Source: Mojavia pulchra JT2-VF2
GTDB lineage: Bacteria; Cyanobacteriota; Cyanobacteriia; Cyanobacteriales; Nostocaceae
Reading direction: 5' to 3'
Length of the DNA stretch: 64,000 nucleotides
NCBI GenBank assembly: GCA_019359325.1
Contig: JAHHHN010000001.1
Location: forward strand, 860,483-924,482
This document shows, in pieces, positions 47,639 to 56,102 of the stretch. Each line of letters begins with the position of its first letter. Position 1 is the stretch's first letter. The position numbers and the translations under genes were made by a program. Under the pieces are notes generated by a model, which worked only from the letters and a program-made list of their open reading frames with translations, made no database searches and had not been told where the DNA came from.

Positions 47639-49032
47639 TGCGGGTAACTACCAATCTCCTCACTATTCTTGCTTTGGCTATCCCATCGGGAATCGATTAA
47701 CCACATGCCAGCGCTAACTTTGGCTTCTATCAAGGGTAAGTCGAGTCCCTGTTGCAAACCCATGACTAATAAAGCCAGGGTATCTATTAGTTTAGGGTCA
47801 AAGCGGGTTGATTGTTGTTGTCTGCACTCATCCAAAGCTTGAGTAAGAATTTCTTCTGGACTTACTTGGGATAATTTTTTATGATTTACTCGCCATTGAA
47901 AGTCTGCAACTAACGCCAAAATTCTCGACTCTAGGGGAATTTCATCTCCAGCTAAACCTGCTGGTTCTCCTGTACCATTCCACCACTCGGTTTGATGAGT
48001 AATAATTTGAGCAACTGCTCTTAACCGTGGCATGGTTCGCAATACTTGTGCTCCTGGTATGAGGGGACAAGATAAGGGGCAACTAGGGGCATTTTCTTGG
48101 TAACGTGTGGATGTACCAGGCATCAGAACGCTTTCTGCTTTTTGCAGTGGATCTATGCGGTGCAGCAACCCGGCAAGGCGCAATCTTTTAATCTGCCATG
48201 CAGGTAGATTTAATAGCTGTCCCATTGTTTCTGCTAGCGCCACTACTTCTGCTGCTGCCATTGGGTTGTTGACATCTGCTATATCCATCAGTTGGGCCAT
48301 TCGCAAAAACGCTTGGATTTCATTGGAAACCAAGTTGCGGTCTAGCACTTGTTGAGCCTGCACTGTTGGGATGGATAAATTTTCCTGCCCGGTTTGGAGG
48401 TAATCAACTACGCGGGAGACTACTGTACCAAATTCTTCTGGTGTGGCAAGATTAGGCTGAATTGAATCTTTATGGGCAGTTAGTTTTTGCGCCAGCTCTG
48501 GATTGTATGGTTTAATGTGAGCGATCGCTAATTCTGCTGTCTCTCGCACTAACTCTGGCTCAAATGTCCATAAACCATAAAATTTTCGCTCCAAGTCTGA
48601 TGCAGGTAGCCCATTAATCCCATAATCAGCATCTGATAATTCTTGACAAATTACCATTGCTGTGTATTTAGATGACAAGACAATTAAGTGCCACTCCTGC
48701 GCCACTGCATCGCCTGCATCTAAAGATACTAAGTGGATGTTAGGTAGTAAGCTTATCGAATGTTCGGCAAAGCCAGCGTCGAGGGCAGCCATGACCACAA
48801 TCTCATCGCTGTGCTTGGCAATGTCTGCGTATCGTTCTGCTTCTTGAAGATACCATTTACCCTGTTGAAAAGCAGCAATTACTAAGGGTTTAGCATCGTC
48901 GCTTAAAATATGGTCTTCTAAGGCATGGCATAAGGCAACCAGGGTATTTTTGTAGTACACCCCGAATCTAATTGGTCTAGAGCTGTAGCGATGAGCTGCT
49001 TCCAGCTGTTGTAGGATGGAACCTTCTAACAT
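47635..49032 (-). CDS. DICT sensory domain plus degenerate HD-GYP-like protein
   Basis: 465 residues from ATG 49032; an open extension to 49167 starts with unlike sequence and was rejected. Residues about 10-180 match the DICT domain (RPIRFGVYYKNTLVALCHALEDH, IVLSSKYTAMVICQE), a sensor often tied to two-component or cyclic-nucleotide signalling. Residues about 225-440 look like an HD-GYP phosphodiesterase, but the expected HDIGK is LLHRIDPLQ (291-294 HRID) and the GYP block reads HQTEWWNGTGEPAGL. The metal-binding His-Asp is thus lost, which argues for a binding rather than hydrolytic role. The final part (about 380-465) is helical. Overlaps the pentapeptide gene by four bases. Confidence 0.8.
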   Translation of the reverse strand: MLEGSILQQLEAAHRYSSRPIRFGVYYKNTLVALCHALEDHILSDDAKPLVIAAFQQGKWYLQEAERYADIAKHSDEIVVMAALDAGFAEHSISLLPNIHLVSLDAGDAVAQEWHLIVLSSKYTAMVICQELSDADYGINGLPASDLERKFYGLWTFEPELVRETAELAIAHIKPYNPELAQKLTAHKDSIQPNLATPEEFGTVVSRVVDYLQTGQENLSIPTVQAQQVLDRNLVSNEIQAFLRMAQLMDIADVNNPMAAAEVVALAETMGQLLNLPAWQIKRLRLAGLLHRIDPLQKAESVLMPGTSTRYQENAPSCPLSCPLIPGAQVLRTMPRLRAVAQIITHQTEWWNGTGEPAGLAGDEIPLESRILALVADFQWRVNHKKLSQVSPEEILTQALDECRQQQSTRFDPKLIDTLALLVMGLQQGLDLPLIEAKVSAGMWLIDSRWDSQSKNSEEIGSYPQ

Positions 49033-49209
49033 GGATGGAGTCTGGCTTTGGTGAAACGAACTGCATGAGACGCTTAAAAGCCCGTGCCCGTAGACGCAGA
49101 ACTTGCTACAGGCTGGCCCTTTCAGTATGGTAAACGGCAAGGGCACAGAGGGGGAGAGGGGAGACAAATTTAAAATCGAAAATGTCTCCTCATCTCGATT
49201 TTGTGTCTT

Positions 49210-50802
49210 CTATGATACCCTCGCCAATTCTTTTTCTTTTGTCTCTATCGGTGCGGAAAGTGCGGCTTCTAAGTCAGCACAACCTAGCTTTTCTTCTAAG
49301 ATTTTCATGACCTCGCGCCCAAAGTCGTTGGGATTTTGTCGCCAAGCTTGCAAGCAAACTTCTCCAAAAAATGAACCCAGAGGTTCGGGATTCCACAGCA
49401 GCTTTTTGGCTGTCCAAGGCATCAAGCTCATTGGATCGTAACCTGGTTTGAGGATACCTTTTTTGAAGGCATATTCTTCTAAATGCGTATGGGGTTGCAG
49501 CCCAATAAAGAAGATGGCAGGTTCAACTTTATCCGCACCAAAAATCCGTTCGAGTTCGCGGTGATAGGCGATGGTTTGGCGAATCGTTTCAGGGCGTTCG
49601 TCAATGACGTTAAAGGAGTAGTTAACGGAAACTAGGTCGTTAAAACCAGCTGCTTTTAAGTCACGGCAGTTTTGCAAGACTGTTCGCAGGTTGTATCCCA
49701 TCCGCATTTTCCGCACAAGTTCCTGAGAACCACTGGTAATACCGATTTCAAAGTAGTTCATTCCGGTTTTTGCCATCAATTCACACAACTCTGGTGTCAA
49801 GTTGTCCGCTCTGATGTATGCTGCCCAGTGGATATCTGTCATGCCAGAATCGACGATTTTTTGTAAGAGTTCTACCGCATCGTCGATAAATTTCCGTGCT
49901 GGGATGAATTGGGCATCAGTAAACCAGAAGTTGCGAATGCCGCGATTGTATAACTGGCGCATCTCGGCAACGACTTCATCTGCTGGGTTGATACGTACCT
50001 GTTTGCCTTCAACCACAGTGTAGACACAATAGCAGCAGTTGTGAGGGCATCCACGTTTGGTTTGCACACCAATGTAGAAGTCCTGATCTTGCAGATAGTA
50101 GTTGAATTCTGGCCAGATGCTTTCGATATAGTCGTAGTTACAAGCGGTTTTTTCTAGTGGGGTAGGCTGTTCGTGAATTAACCGTTGCCGTGGTTGATTT
50201 TCTCCCACTACGTAACAGCGTTCATCTCGAAACTCTCTCCCACTTAGGAGTTTTTCTAACAGAGTTTCGCCTTCACCCACAGAGATAATTGTGCCTTTGG
50301 GTAAGCTTTTCCCCAACTGTTCGTAAAAGACGCTGACGGCCCCACCGCCCACAACAGCGCGGGCATCTTTTTCATACTTCTGGGCGCGTTTTAAACCACG
50401 TTTAATTAAACCCAGATTGCGCCACAACTCTACGTAGTAAGCGATAAAGATTCGCAAGCCACCCAAAGCACCGCGTAGTTTCACTAGAGGGTTTTTTGCA
50501 TAATAAAACTCAAAGGCATTTTGCAAAGGGTTGCCGCCACGACCCCCGACTGGGGCATATATTTGAATATCTCGCCAAGAAAATACTAGTAGTGTTGGTT
50601 TAAATTCATCGATACAACGTTCTAGGGCCCCAGCATAATCTAAGGGTGGTACACATCCGAGATCAAAAATGCGCTGTTCAATACTCGGAAACTGCTTGTG
50701 GACGTGATCTGATAGATAGACAACCCCAATGGGAAAGATGGGGTTACAGGGAAGGCGAACGTAGAGAATTCGATTTTCCATTATTGGTGCTTGAACTGCC
50801 AT
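49210..50802 (-). CDS. B12-binding-like radical SAM protein (cyanobacterial, PSII high-light acclimation type)
   Basis: 530 residues. The N-terminal part (about 10-190) is a cobalamin-binding-like Rossmann domain (LLVFSWRDIQIYAP, AVVGGGAVSVFYEQLGK, ISVGEGETLLEKLL). The radical SAM core has KRGCPHNCCYCVY, with Cys252, Cys256 and Cys259 (CxxxCxxC), followed by FWFTDAQFIPARKFIDDA. It resembles the family I recall as 'photosystem II high light acclimation radical SAM protein'; that label is from memory and its substrate is unknown. Start ATG 50802 is used, though MENRILYVRLP seven codons later also looks like a natural N-terminus. Confidence 0.85.
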   Translation of the reverse strand: MAVQAPIMENRILYVRLPCNPIFPIGVVYLSDHVHKQFPSIEQRIFDLGCVPPLDYAGALERCIDEFKPTLLVFSWRDIQIYAPVGGRGGNPLQNAFEFYYAKNPLVKLRGALGGLRIFIAYYVELWRNLGLIKRGLKRAQKYEKDARAVVGGGAVSVFYEQLGKSLPKGTIISVGEGETLLEKLLSGREFRDERCYVVGENQPRQRLIHEQPTPLEKTACNYDYIESIWPEFNYYLQDQDFYIGVQTKRGCPHNCCYCVYTVVEGKQVRINPADEVVAEMRQLYNRGIRNFWFTDAQFIPARKFIDDAVELLQKIVDSGMTDIHWAAYIRADNLTPELCELMAKTGMNYFEIGITSGSQELVRKMRMGYNLRTVLQNCRDLKAAGFNDLVSVNYSFNVIDERPETIRQTIAYHRELERIFGADKVEPAIFFIGLQPHTHLEEYAFKKGILKPGYDPMSLMPWTAKKLLWNPEPLGSFFGEVCLQAWRQNPNDFGREVMKILEEKLGCADLEAALSAPIETKEKELARVS

Positions 50803-51389
50803 CTTGCCGTTTTTCTGGGGAAATTGAAAGAAATAACTAGTTTGCAGGTGGGTTTGTTTTGGTTAGTCTCCTCTACCGCGATCGCGCTTGACGTTTAAGC
50901 TAGGTTTTGATAGAGGTGAGATTCCCCAAGGTAACTGTGGAAATCTCTAAAATTGCTTTGTATACCATTGGTATGGCATCCATGACATTGAGTTTATAAA
51001 GTTAATTTTCATATAGCTTTACCATAACATTGAGTTTATTCATTAAGCGATGCTCCTCGCTTATTACTCTTGGGATATTTCAAACAAAAAAATTACTATT
51101 CACCTGGCATATAGGGAAGGAGATAGTCGCTATTGACTCACCTTTACTGGCTTACTTAAGTAAGTTACAGCTTGTTTATCAAAGAATAAATACAAAAAAA
51201 ATTTAGTTATAATGTATAATTTTAGAAAAAGCATATATATTTACAAAATATTCATACTTTATACATATCTTTAGATAGAAATAATGCAGAAATTTTCAGT
51301 TGGTAGTCGGAGTTACAGCTTCTGGGGATCAGCAAATGTTAGTTTTGCTGGTGTAATGTAAAATTGTGGCGTAAAGCTCCTCAGCAGTT
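50803..51389. other. Intergenic region upstream of the DUF1830 gene
   Basis: 587 bp without a gene. Contains two copies of ACATTGAGTTTAT (about 50989 and 51024), a HIP1-like CGCGATCGCG near 50878, an imperfect hairpin near 50929-50950 (GAGATTCCC / GGAAATCTC), and the NtcA-like site given separately. Confidence 0.45.
51303..51345 (+). promoter_or_regulatory. Candidate NtcA-activated promoter of the DUF1830 gene
   Basis: GTA-GTCGGAGT-TAC (51303-51316) is an exact GTA-N8-TAC box; TAGTTT (51340-51345) fits the TAN3T -10 element 23 bases on. That is the canonical arrangement of NtcA class II promoters. It is 45 bp upstream of ATG 51390. The six-base match alone would arise by chance several times in this window, so the spacing is the main support. 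Confidence 0.4.
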
Positions 51390-51785
51390 ATGGCTCAAAT
51401 ACTAGATCCTCTACCACCTGAGCAATCGGGGACAATTCTCTGCTGCTACATCAATGCCACGAGCAAAATCCAGGTGGCCCGCATCTCCAATATTCCCAAT
51501 TGGTACTTTGAAAGGGTTGTTTTTCCTGGTCAACGTCTCGTGTTTGAAGCCCCACAAGAAGCTCAAATGGAGATTCATACGGGGATGATGGCAAGTGCAA
51601 TTTTATCGGATAAGATTCCGTGCGATCGCCTTGTGATTAACGAGTCTATTACTTATGAGTGTGATACAGACTCAGAAGTAACAATAGACTCTATCAATAA
51701 AAAACCAATGATGCAGCAAATTAATACAAAATCTGAAGATACTACAAAACCCTTAACAGTTGCTGGTTTAGCATCCGTTGATTAA
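51390..51785 (+). CDS. DUF1830 family protein
   Basis: 131 residues. Core ILCCYINATSKIQVARISN, then PNWYFERVVFPGQRLVFEA and the beta-rich end match DUF1830, a small cyanobacterial family of unknown role. The C-terminal 40 residues are disordered (KKPMMQQINTKSEDTTK). No signal or membrane segment. A strong intrinsic terminator follows, so it is monocistronic. Its possible NtcA box hints at nitrogen regulation. Confidence 0.85.
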   Translation: MAQILDPLPPEQSGTILCCYINATSKIQVARISNIPNWYFERVVFPGQRLVFEAPQEAQMEIHTGMMASAILSDKIPCDRLVINESITYECDTDSEVTIDSINKKPMMQQINTKSEDTTKPLTVAGLASVD

Positions 51786-51807
51786 AAAAATTTTGCTTAA
51801 CTTCGAG

Positions 51808-51833
51808 GGTTGCTGAATTCAGCAGCCTTTTTT
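51808..51833 (+). terminator. Intrinsic terminator of the DUF1830 gene
   Basis: GGTTGCTG (51808-51815), loop AATT, CAGCAGCC (51820-51827), then six T. One T-G pair; otherwise perfect. Confidence 0.85.
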
Positions 51834-51923
51834 ATTGATTAGTTAATAGTCAATAAGTAGTTAATCTTAATTATTTTTTTACCCATCGCTCCCTGATACT
51901 TTATCTCCTCTACAATCGTTGGT

Positions 51924-52385
51924 ATGAATTTGCCTTCTTTTCTTTGGTTGTGGAAAATAGCGGCTTGGTCGATGGGGTTAGCCCTGCTAGCATATTTGAT
52001 GTTAGCGATCAGCGGCTTTTGGATGTTTCAGGCGAGAACTTCGCAAAACCCGCCTAATTTTCTTCTATTATCTAGAGGAATTCGGGGGATGCGATCGCTC
52101 CACTATATGATCGGCATCAGCATGGTCAGTTTAGTACTATTACTACTGGCAATTGGCATTATCGGCACATTAGGTCACTTTGGTTCCTTAGGACAATCGT
52201 CACACTTAGTTGCTGGCTTGATAGTAGTAGCATTAGTTTTGCTATCTGCTTTTAGTGCTACGCAAATTAGCGCTAGGCGACCTTGGGCTAGACCTTTACA
52301 CATCGGTTTAAATATTATTTTGTTTGTGGGATTTGCTTGGGTATCCCTAACCGGTTGGAGTGTAGTTCAAAAATATTTGCCATAA
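51924..52385 (+). CDS. DUF4079 family membrane protein
   Basis: 153 residues with four hydrophobic helices (about 8-32, 55-80, 90-112, 125-145). His59 (SLHYMIG), His94 (SSHLVAG) and His125 (RPLHIGLN) could form a haem-binding four-helix bundle of cytochrome b561 type, an inference. DUF4079 is a cyanobacterial/plastid family of unknown function. It starts about 90 bp after the DUF1830 terminator and 86 bp before the next gene. Confidence 0.85.
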   Translation: MNLPSFLWLWKIAAWSMGLALLAYLMLAISGFWMFQARTSQNPPNFLLLSRGIRGMRSLHYMIGISMVSLVLLLLAIGIIGTLGHFGSLGQSSHLVAGLIVVALVLLSAFSATQISARRPWARPLHIGLNIILFVGFAWVSLTGWSVVQKYLP

Positions 52386-52471
52386 AAATTCCAACTGCCC
52401 AGTTGTAGAACCTGAATGCTGCTCAACTTCCCAGTTAGGATGAATTTAAAGCTAGTAATCATAAATTAGCC

Positions 52472-53026
52472 GTGACAGCAAACTCAGCCAATAATACAGC
52501 TTCTATTTTTCGACTATCTCCCTTGATTCGGATAACGCTGTTGAGTCTATATGTAGCACTCACAATCCCATTGCCTTTCTTATCTCAAGCCACAGCAGCA
52601 CCCATACCACCAGCATTATTGTGGTTGGGAATTAGTATCGGCTTAATAGCCTTGTATGCGGTGTTGACTGAACGAGTAATCTTAGATGACCAAGGAATTC
52701 AGGTTAATTACCCCGTCTGGGTTCCTCGTTTTTTGGGTAAAGGTTGGTCTTTGGCTTGGTCGGAGGTAAAAGAGTTAAAACCTCGCACCACTGGACAAGG
52801 AGGTATAGTTTATTATTTCCTCAGTAAGCAAGGAAAAGCTTATTTATTACCAGTACGTGTAGCCGGATTTGCTCAAATGGTCAGGCAAGTACAGGTCAAG
52901 ACAGGTATTGACACCACAGATGTCCGCCCGTTGGCACAGCCTTGGATGTATATGATTTTGCTAGGTTGTACATTATTGCTGCTGTTGGTAGATGGTTTAA
53001 CTATCACCACAGCTTTATATCAGTAA
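52472..53026 (+). CDS. Conserved cyanobacterial membrane protein with PH-like core
   Basis: 184 residues from GTG 52472. Two N-terminal hydrophobic segments (about 18-35 and 45-65), then a soluble stretch (ERVILDDQGIQVNYPVWVPR ... LAWSEVKELKPR) that resembles the bacterial PH domain pattern of DUF304-like proteins, and a C-terminal helix (MYMILLGCTLLLLLVDG). I do not recognise a named family. It may be co-transcribed with the DUF4079 gene before it. Confidence 0.7.
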   Translation: MTANSANNTASIFRLSPLIRITLLSLYVALTIPLPFLSQATAAPIPPALLWLGISIGLIALYAVLTERVILDDQGIQVNYPVWVPRFLGKGWSLAWSEVKELKPRTTGQGGIVYYFLSKQGKAYLLPVRVAGFAQMVRQVQVKTGIDTTDVRPLAQPWMYMILLGCTLLLLLVDGLTITTALYQ

Positions 53027-53155
53027 TTAACTTGTTAGGCAGGGAACAGCTTGAAGAATGTGTAATTAATTTTGTTTAGGTAATTAATTATCAGTAATCA
53101 ACACACAGACTGATTACTGATTTTCTCAATTTCCAATAAGGTAAGTGAATTAAAC

Positions 53156-53944
53156 TTGAATTTGGATAATGTTAATCCTAGAGTGAGTCTCAGACTAGAG
53201 CAAGTTAATCTGTTTACAAAGCTAAAAACTCAACTTCCAGGTAACCAAAAGGGATATCCTATATTGGAAGATATTACTTTTGAGGTATTGCCAGAGCAAT
53301 GCATTGCTATTGTGGGGCCATCAGGCGCTGGAAAAACTGCATTATTACACCTCATTAATCGTCTGATTGAACCCACTAGTGGCAAAATTTATCTGGAAAA
53401 TCAGGAATATTGCCAAATTCCTGTTATCCAGTTACGCCAAGTAGTGACACTGGTATTGCAAGAGTCTAAGTTGCTGGGGATGACAGTTCAGCAAGCTTTA
53501 GCATATCCATTAGTTTTGCGTGGTTTACCCAAACAGACAATTCAGCAACGAATCAGCTATTGGATAGAACAGCTGCATATTCCTAATGACTGGTTAGGAC
53601 GAACTGAAGTGCAACTTTCTGCTGGACAGCGACAGTTGGTAGCGATCGCCCGTGCCTTAGTCATTCAACCTAAAATATTACTATTAGACGAGCCAACCTC
53701 TGCCTTGGATGTTGGTACAGCTTTCCATCTGATGGAAGTTTTAACCCAGCTGGCTCACACTCATCACACCACGATTTTAATGATCAATCACCAGTTGGAG
53801 CTAGCACAGATATTTAGTACGCGATTGTTGCATCTACAGCAAGGTCGGTTATTGGCAGATCAAAGAGCCTCTGAAATCAACTGGGTTAACTTGCGAGATA
53901 GCTTAATGCACGCAGAAGCACAAGTATCTGAAGAATGGAACTAA
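53156..53944 (+). CDS. ABC transporter ATP-binding protein (orphan, YbbL/FetA-like)
   Basis: 262 residues; the best start is TTG 53156 with AAGG at 53138-53141, and GTG 53183 is an alternative. Walker A GPSGAGKT (54-61), Q-loop TLVLQESKLL, signature LSAGQRQLVAIARA, Walker B LLLDEPTSALD and the H-loop MINHQ are all present, so it is an active-looking ATPase. The layout resembles YbbL/FetA, whose partner is the membrane protein YbbM/FetB, but no such permease gene is adjacent. Partner must be encoded elsewhere, or the 52472 membrane protein might serve; that would be unprecedented. Confidence 0.85.
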   Translation: MNLDNVNPRVSLRLEQVNLFTKLKTQLPGNQKGYPILEDITFEVLPEQCIAIVGPSGAGKTALLHLINRLIEPTSGKIYLENQEYCQIPVIQLRQVVTLVLQESKLLGMTVQQALAYPLVLRGLPKQTIQQRISYWIEQLHIPNDWLGRTEVQLSAGQRQLVAIARALVIQPKILLLDEPTSALDVGTAFHLMEVLTQLAHTHHTTILMINHQLELAQIFSTRLLHLQQGRLLADQRASEINWVNLRDSLMHAEAQVSEEWN

Positions 53945-54000
53945 TCTCTACGCTCAGATTAAAACTTCAAAATGCAAGATGCAATAAGAAGGATTTAATT

Positions 54001-54014
54001 TTTGAATTTTGAAT
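54001..54014. repeat. TTTTGAATT dispersed repeat copy
   Basis: TTTGAATTTTGAATT-type unit as at 46841-46871, between the convergent ABC ATPase and response-regulator genes. Confidence 0.5.
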
Positions 54015-54025
54015 TAATTTTTTTC

Positions 54026-54796
54026 CTATACACGTTGAGTACTTAGAGTTGAGCGGGGATTGCTAAATCTCTCTTTAGCCAACTTTGTTTGTGATTGGGA
54101 AATATTGGAATTGAGAATTTCCATGTTAAATCGGTATCCTACATTGCGGATGGTTTGAATCAAGCTCGGCTGTCGGGGGTCAAGTTCAACTTTTTTCCGC
54201 AGCGATAAAACATGAGTATCAATTGTGCGCGGGTTATCGATGGCATCCGGCCAAGCTCGTCGCAGCAATTCTGATCTAGATAGAGGCACGCCTCCAGCTT
54301 GTGCTAAAACGTATAGTAAACTAAATTCCTGGGGTGTTAAGTCAATAAACTCCCCTTGAAACCGAACCCGGCGTTGCACTAAATCAATTTGCAGAGCGCC
54401 GTAATCTAGATAAGCTGGTGCAACAGGTGTACGGTTGCGCCGAATTAATGCTTCTACCCGTGCTAGAAACTCTTGCATTCCAAAAGGCTTACTTAGATAG
54501 TCATCTGCCCCCGCCTTTAAACCTAGGACAATATCGGCTTCATTACTACGGGCAGATAGCATTAAAATTAAGGGCTGTTGCTGACGATGCAACCAACGGC
54601 AAAACTCAATGCCATCACCATCAGGCAAATCAGCATCAAGAATGACCAATGTTGGCTGCTGGCTCAAAAACACTTCTCTTGCTTGATAAATACTGGCGGC
54701 TTGGTGTACCCGGTATTCCAACTGTTGCAAGTGCCAACCTAGCAACGACCTCAGATGGGGATTCCCCTCAACAATTTCAATACAAACCGAACCCAC
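54026..54796 (-). CDS. OmpR/PhoB-family response regulator with atypical receiver
   Basis: 256 residues from GTG 54796. Receiver domain (about 5-115): phospho-acceptor Asp54 in LVILDADLPDGDG, Thr/Ser position in LMLSARS and Lys in YLSKPFG. However, the first acidic pocket that normally reads DD or ED is IVEGNP, with one acid only, so phosphorylation may be weak or absent. The winged-helix DNA-binding domain (about 130-230) ends VELDPRQPSLIQTIRNVGYRF. The 25-residue C-terminal tail is Ser/Asn-rich. No histidine kinase gene is adjacent. NblR and other atypical OmpR regulators of cyanobacteria come to mind, but I cannot assign a name. Confidence 0.88.
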   Translation of the reverse strand: MGSVCIEIVEGNPHLRSLLGWHLQQLEYRVHQAASIYQAREVFLSQQPTLVILDADLPDGDGIEFCRWLHRQQQPLILMLSARSNEADIVLGLKAGADDYLSKPFGMQEFLARVEALIRRNRTPVAPAYLDYGALQIDLVQRRVRFQGEFIDLTPQEFSLLYVLAQAGGVPLSRSELLRRAWPDAIDNPRTIDTHVLSLRKKVELDPRQPSLIQTIRNVGYRFNMEILNSNISQSQTKLAKERFSNPRSTLSTQRV

Positions 54797-55066
54797 GGTG
54801 GCAAGACCCCTTAGCGTCGATGACTCTCAAAGTAACAAGCCCATGCCCAAGGTTTTGTAGCCTGTGTTACTCCAATTACTATTAGCTTTACATTTCCATA
54901 TGCCAATAGTGATAAGAAGATTAATTTATGCTCTTCCCAAAGCAGATTAGTAATATCCTTAAATTTTTGTTAGACTTATTGAAATTCATTCTGCCTAAAC
55001 ATCCTACTCCTAAAAGGGGTTAATGCACCAAAAGACTATCACCAAACAAGCTAACCCTTCCCTAAG

Positions 55067-55294
55067 CTATTTTTCAGCTTTATGGTGAAAGCGGATTATG
55101 TCTTGCAGAATTTGGTATCGACATCCGCCGGGAGAGCCGGGATGTTGACAGAGGAAATTATAAAAATAGCTTACCAAACAATCATATTCCACGGTTTCTG
55201 GAATAGGATCAAAATATATTGTAGCTGCTGGGGGTGTTGCCCAAACTAGAGATATTGGTTTTGAGTTGATGCCAAAGGGAAAGTGACCCTTCAC
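55067..55294 (-). CDS. Doubtful small ORF
   Basis: 75 codons from GTG 55294, with an in-frame TGA two codons upstream. Residues include PISLVWATPPAATIYFDPIP and YDCLVSYFYNFLCQHPG, less random than most shadow frames, and nothing competes for the space. There is no ribosome-binding site that I can see and no family that I recognise. It lies in the 552-bp gap between the response regulator and the 84-residue gene; the rest of that gap is featureless. Confidence 0.3.
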   Translation of the reverse strand: MKGHFPFGINSKPISLVWATPPAATIYFDPIPETVEYDCLVSYFYNFLCQHPGSPGGCRYQILQDIIRFHHKAEK

Positions 55295-55348
55295 ATTTCA
55301 GCATGAATCATTTACAATTCTCATTCCAAAGAGATTAATTCAGCAGTT

Positions 55349-55603
55349 ATGCTCCAAGACACACAAACCATCCGCTATTACCAAAGAATTACCGACGCCT
55401 TCGTCGAGCTATGGAATCGTGGTTATCGCATGGATGATATGCGGATGTATTTGGATGGATATCTAGCCGCACTGCGACACGGTAACGCCATTGAGCCTTT
55501 TTTGATTCATCGTTTAGAGGAGGAAGCCAGCCGCTATTTGTACGATGCATCAAATTTTGCGATGACGCAGCCAGAACCGGAACCACAACACGATTACTAT
55601 TAA
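55349..55603 (+). CDS. Small conserved cyanobacterial protein (DUF6761-like)
   Basis: 84 residues, highly charged and aromatic: TQTIRYYQRITDAFVELWNR, YRMDDMRMYLDGYLAALRHG and FLIHRLEEEASRYLYD. It is entirely helical with a short acidic tail (QPEPEPQHDYY). I recall the sequence as nearly invariant among filamentous cyanobacteria and possibly filed as DUF6761; no function is known. It starts with ATG 55349. Confidence 0.8.
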   Translation: MLQDTQTIRYYQRITDAFVELWNRGYRMDDMRMYLDGYLAALRHGNAIEPFLIHRLEEEASRYLYDASNFAMTQPEPEPQHDYY

Positions 55604-56102
55604 TGCCCTTGCTTGGCCATTGATAGTAACCATTAATCAACGCAGATAATTATAACATATTACCTGCATTGATCAAGGGGTGATGTGGTGTGAAATTTTG
55701 TAGATATTATCTTGATAAAAAACATCCCCTTAGTGCCGTTTTGGTTTTACCGATTCCACTGAGGGGATTTTTAGCTATCTCCGGCAGGACGCATAAGGCA
55801 GTCCCGATGAAAAAATTTCACCTTTACTCTGCGAGAAGCCGCTTTGCATCTACGGGGTATCTCCTAAGCCCTCCCTTGCACGCTGCACGGGAAGCGCAGC
55901 CATGGCTCCTCAGCACTTCATTATTCAGCACTCGGCAAGATTTAACCCCCTTGGACGCGATCGCCTACTGCTTGCTGTTAGGGGCTGTGTAATTGAATTC
56001 AGGAAAATCCTGATCCGAATAAATTTAAATATTGGGTTATCTGCATAAAATTTCCATAAAGTGCTGATAAGTTCAGACACATTTAAAGTAGGGATATTGT
56101 AT
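55604..56102. other. Intergenic region with dispersed repeats
   Basis: 499 bp. The stretch 55835-55980 is a GC-rich dispersed-repeat type (GCGAGAAGCCGC, CGGGAAGCGCAGCC) ending in a HIP1-like GCGATCGCC. An apparent 100-codon frame through it (55690-55992) has no family and ends in repeat sequence, so I do not call it. Confidence 0.5.

Noticed and set aside
47022..47717. 231-codon plus-strand frame antisense to the pentapeptide gene
   Set aside because: Composed of FAPxKSA-like repeats produced by the periodic pentapeptide codons on the other strand; no independent support.
55690..55992. 100-codon frame before the STAND gene
   Set aside because: Runs through a dispersed GC-rich repeat and ends in HIP1-type sequence; no recognised family.
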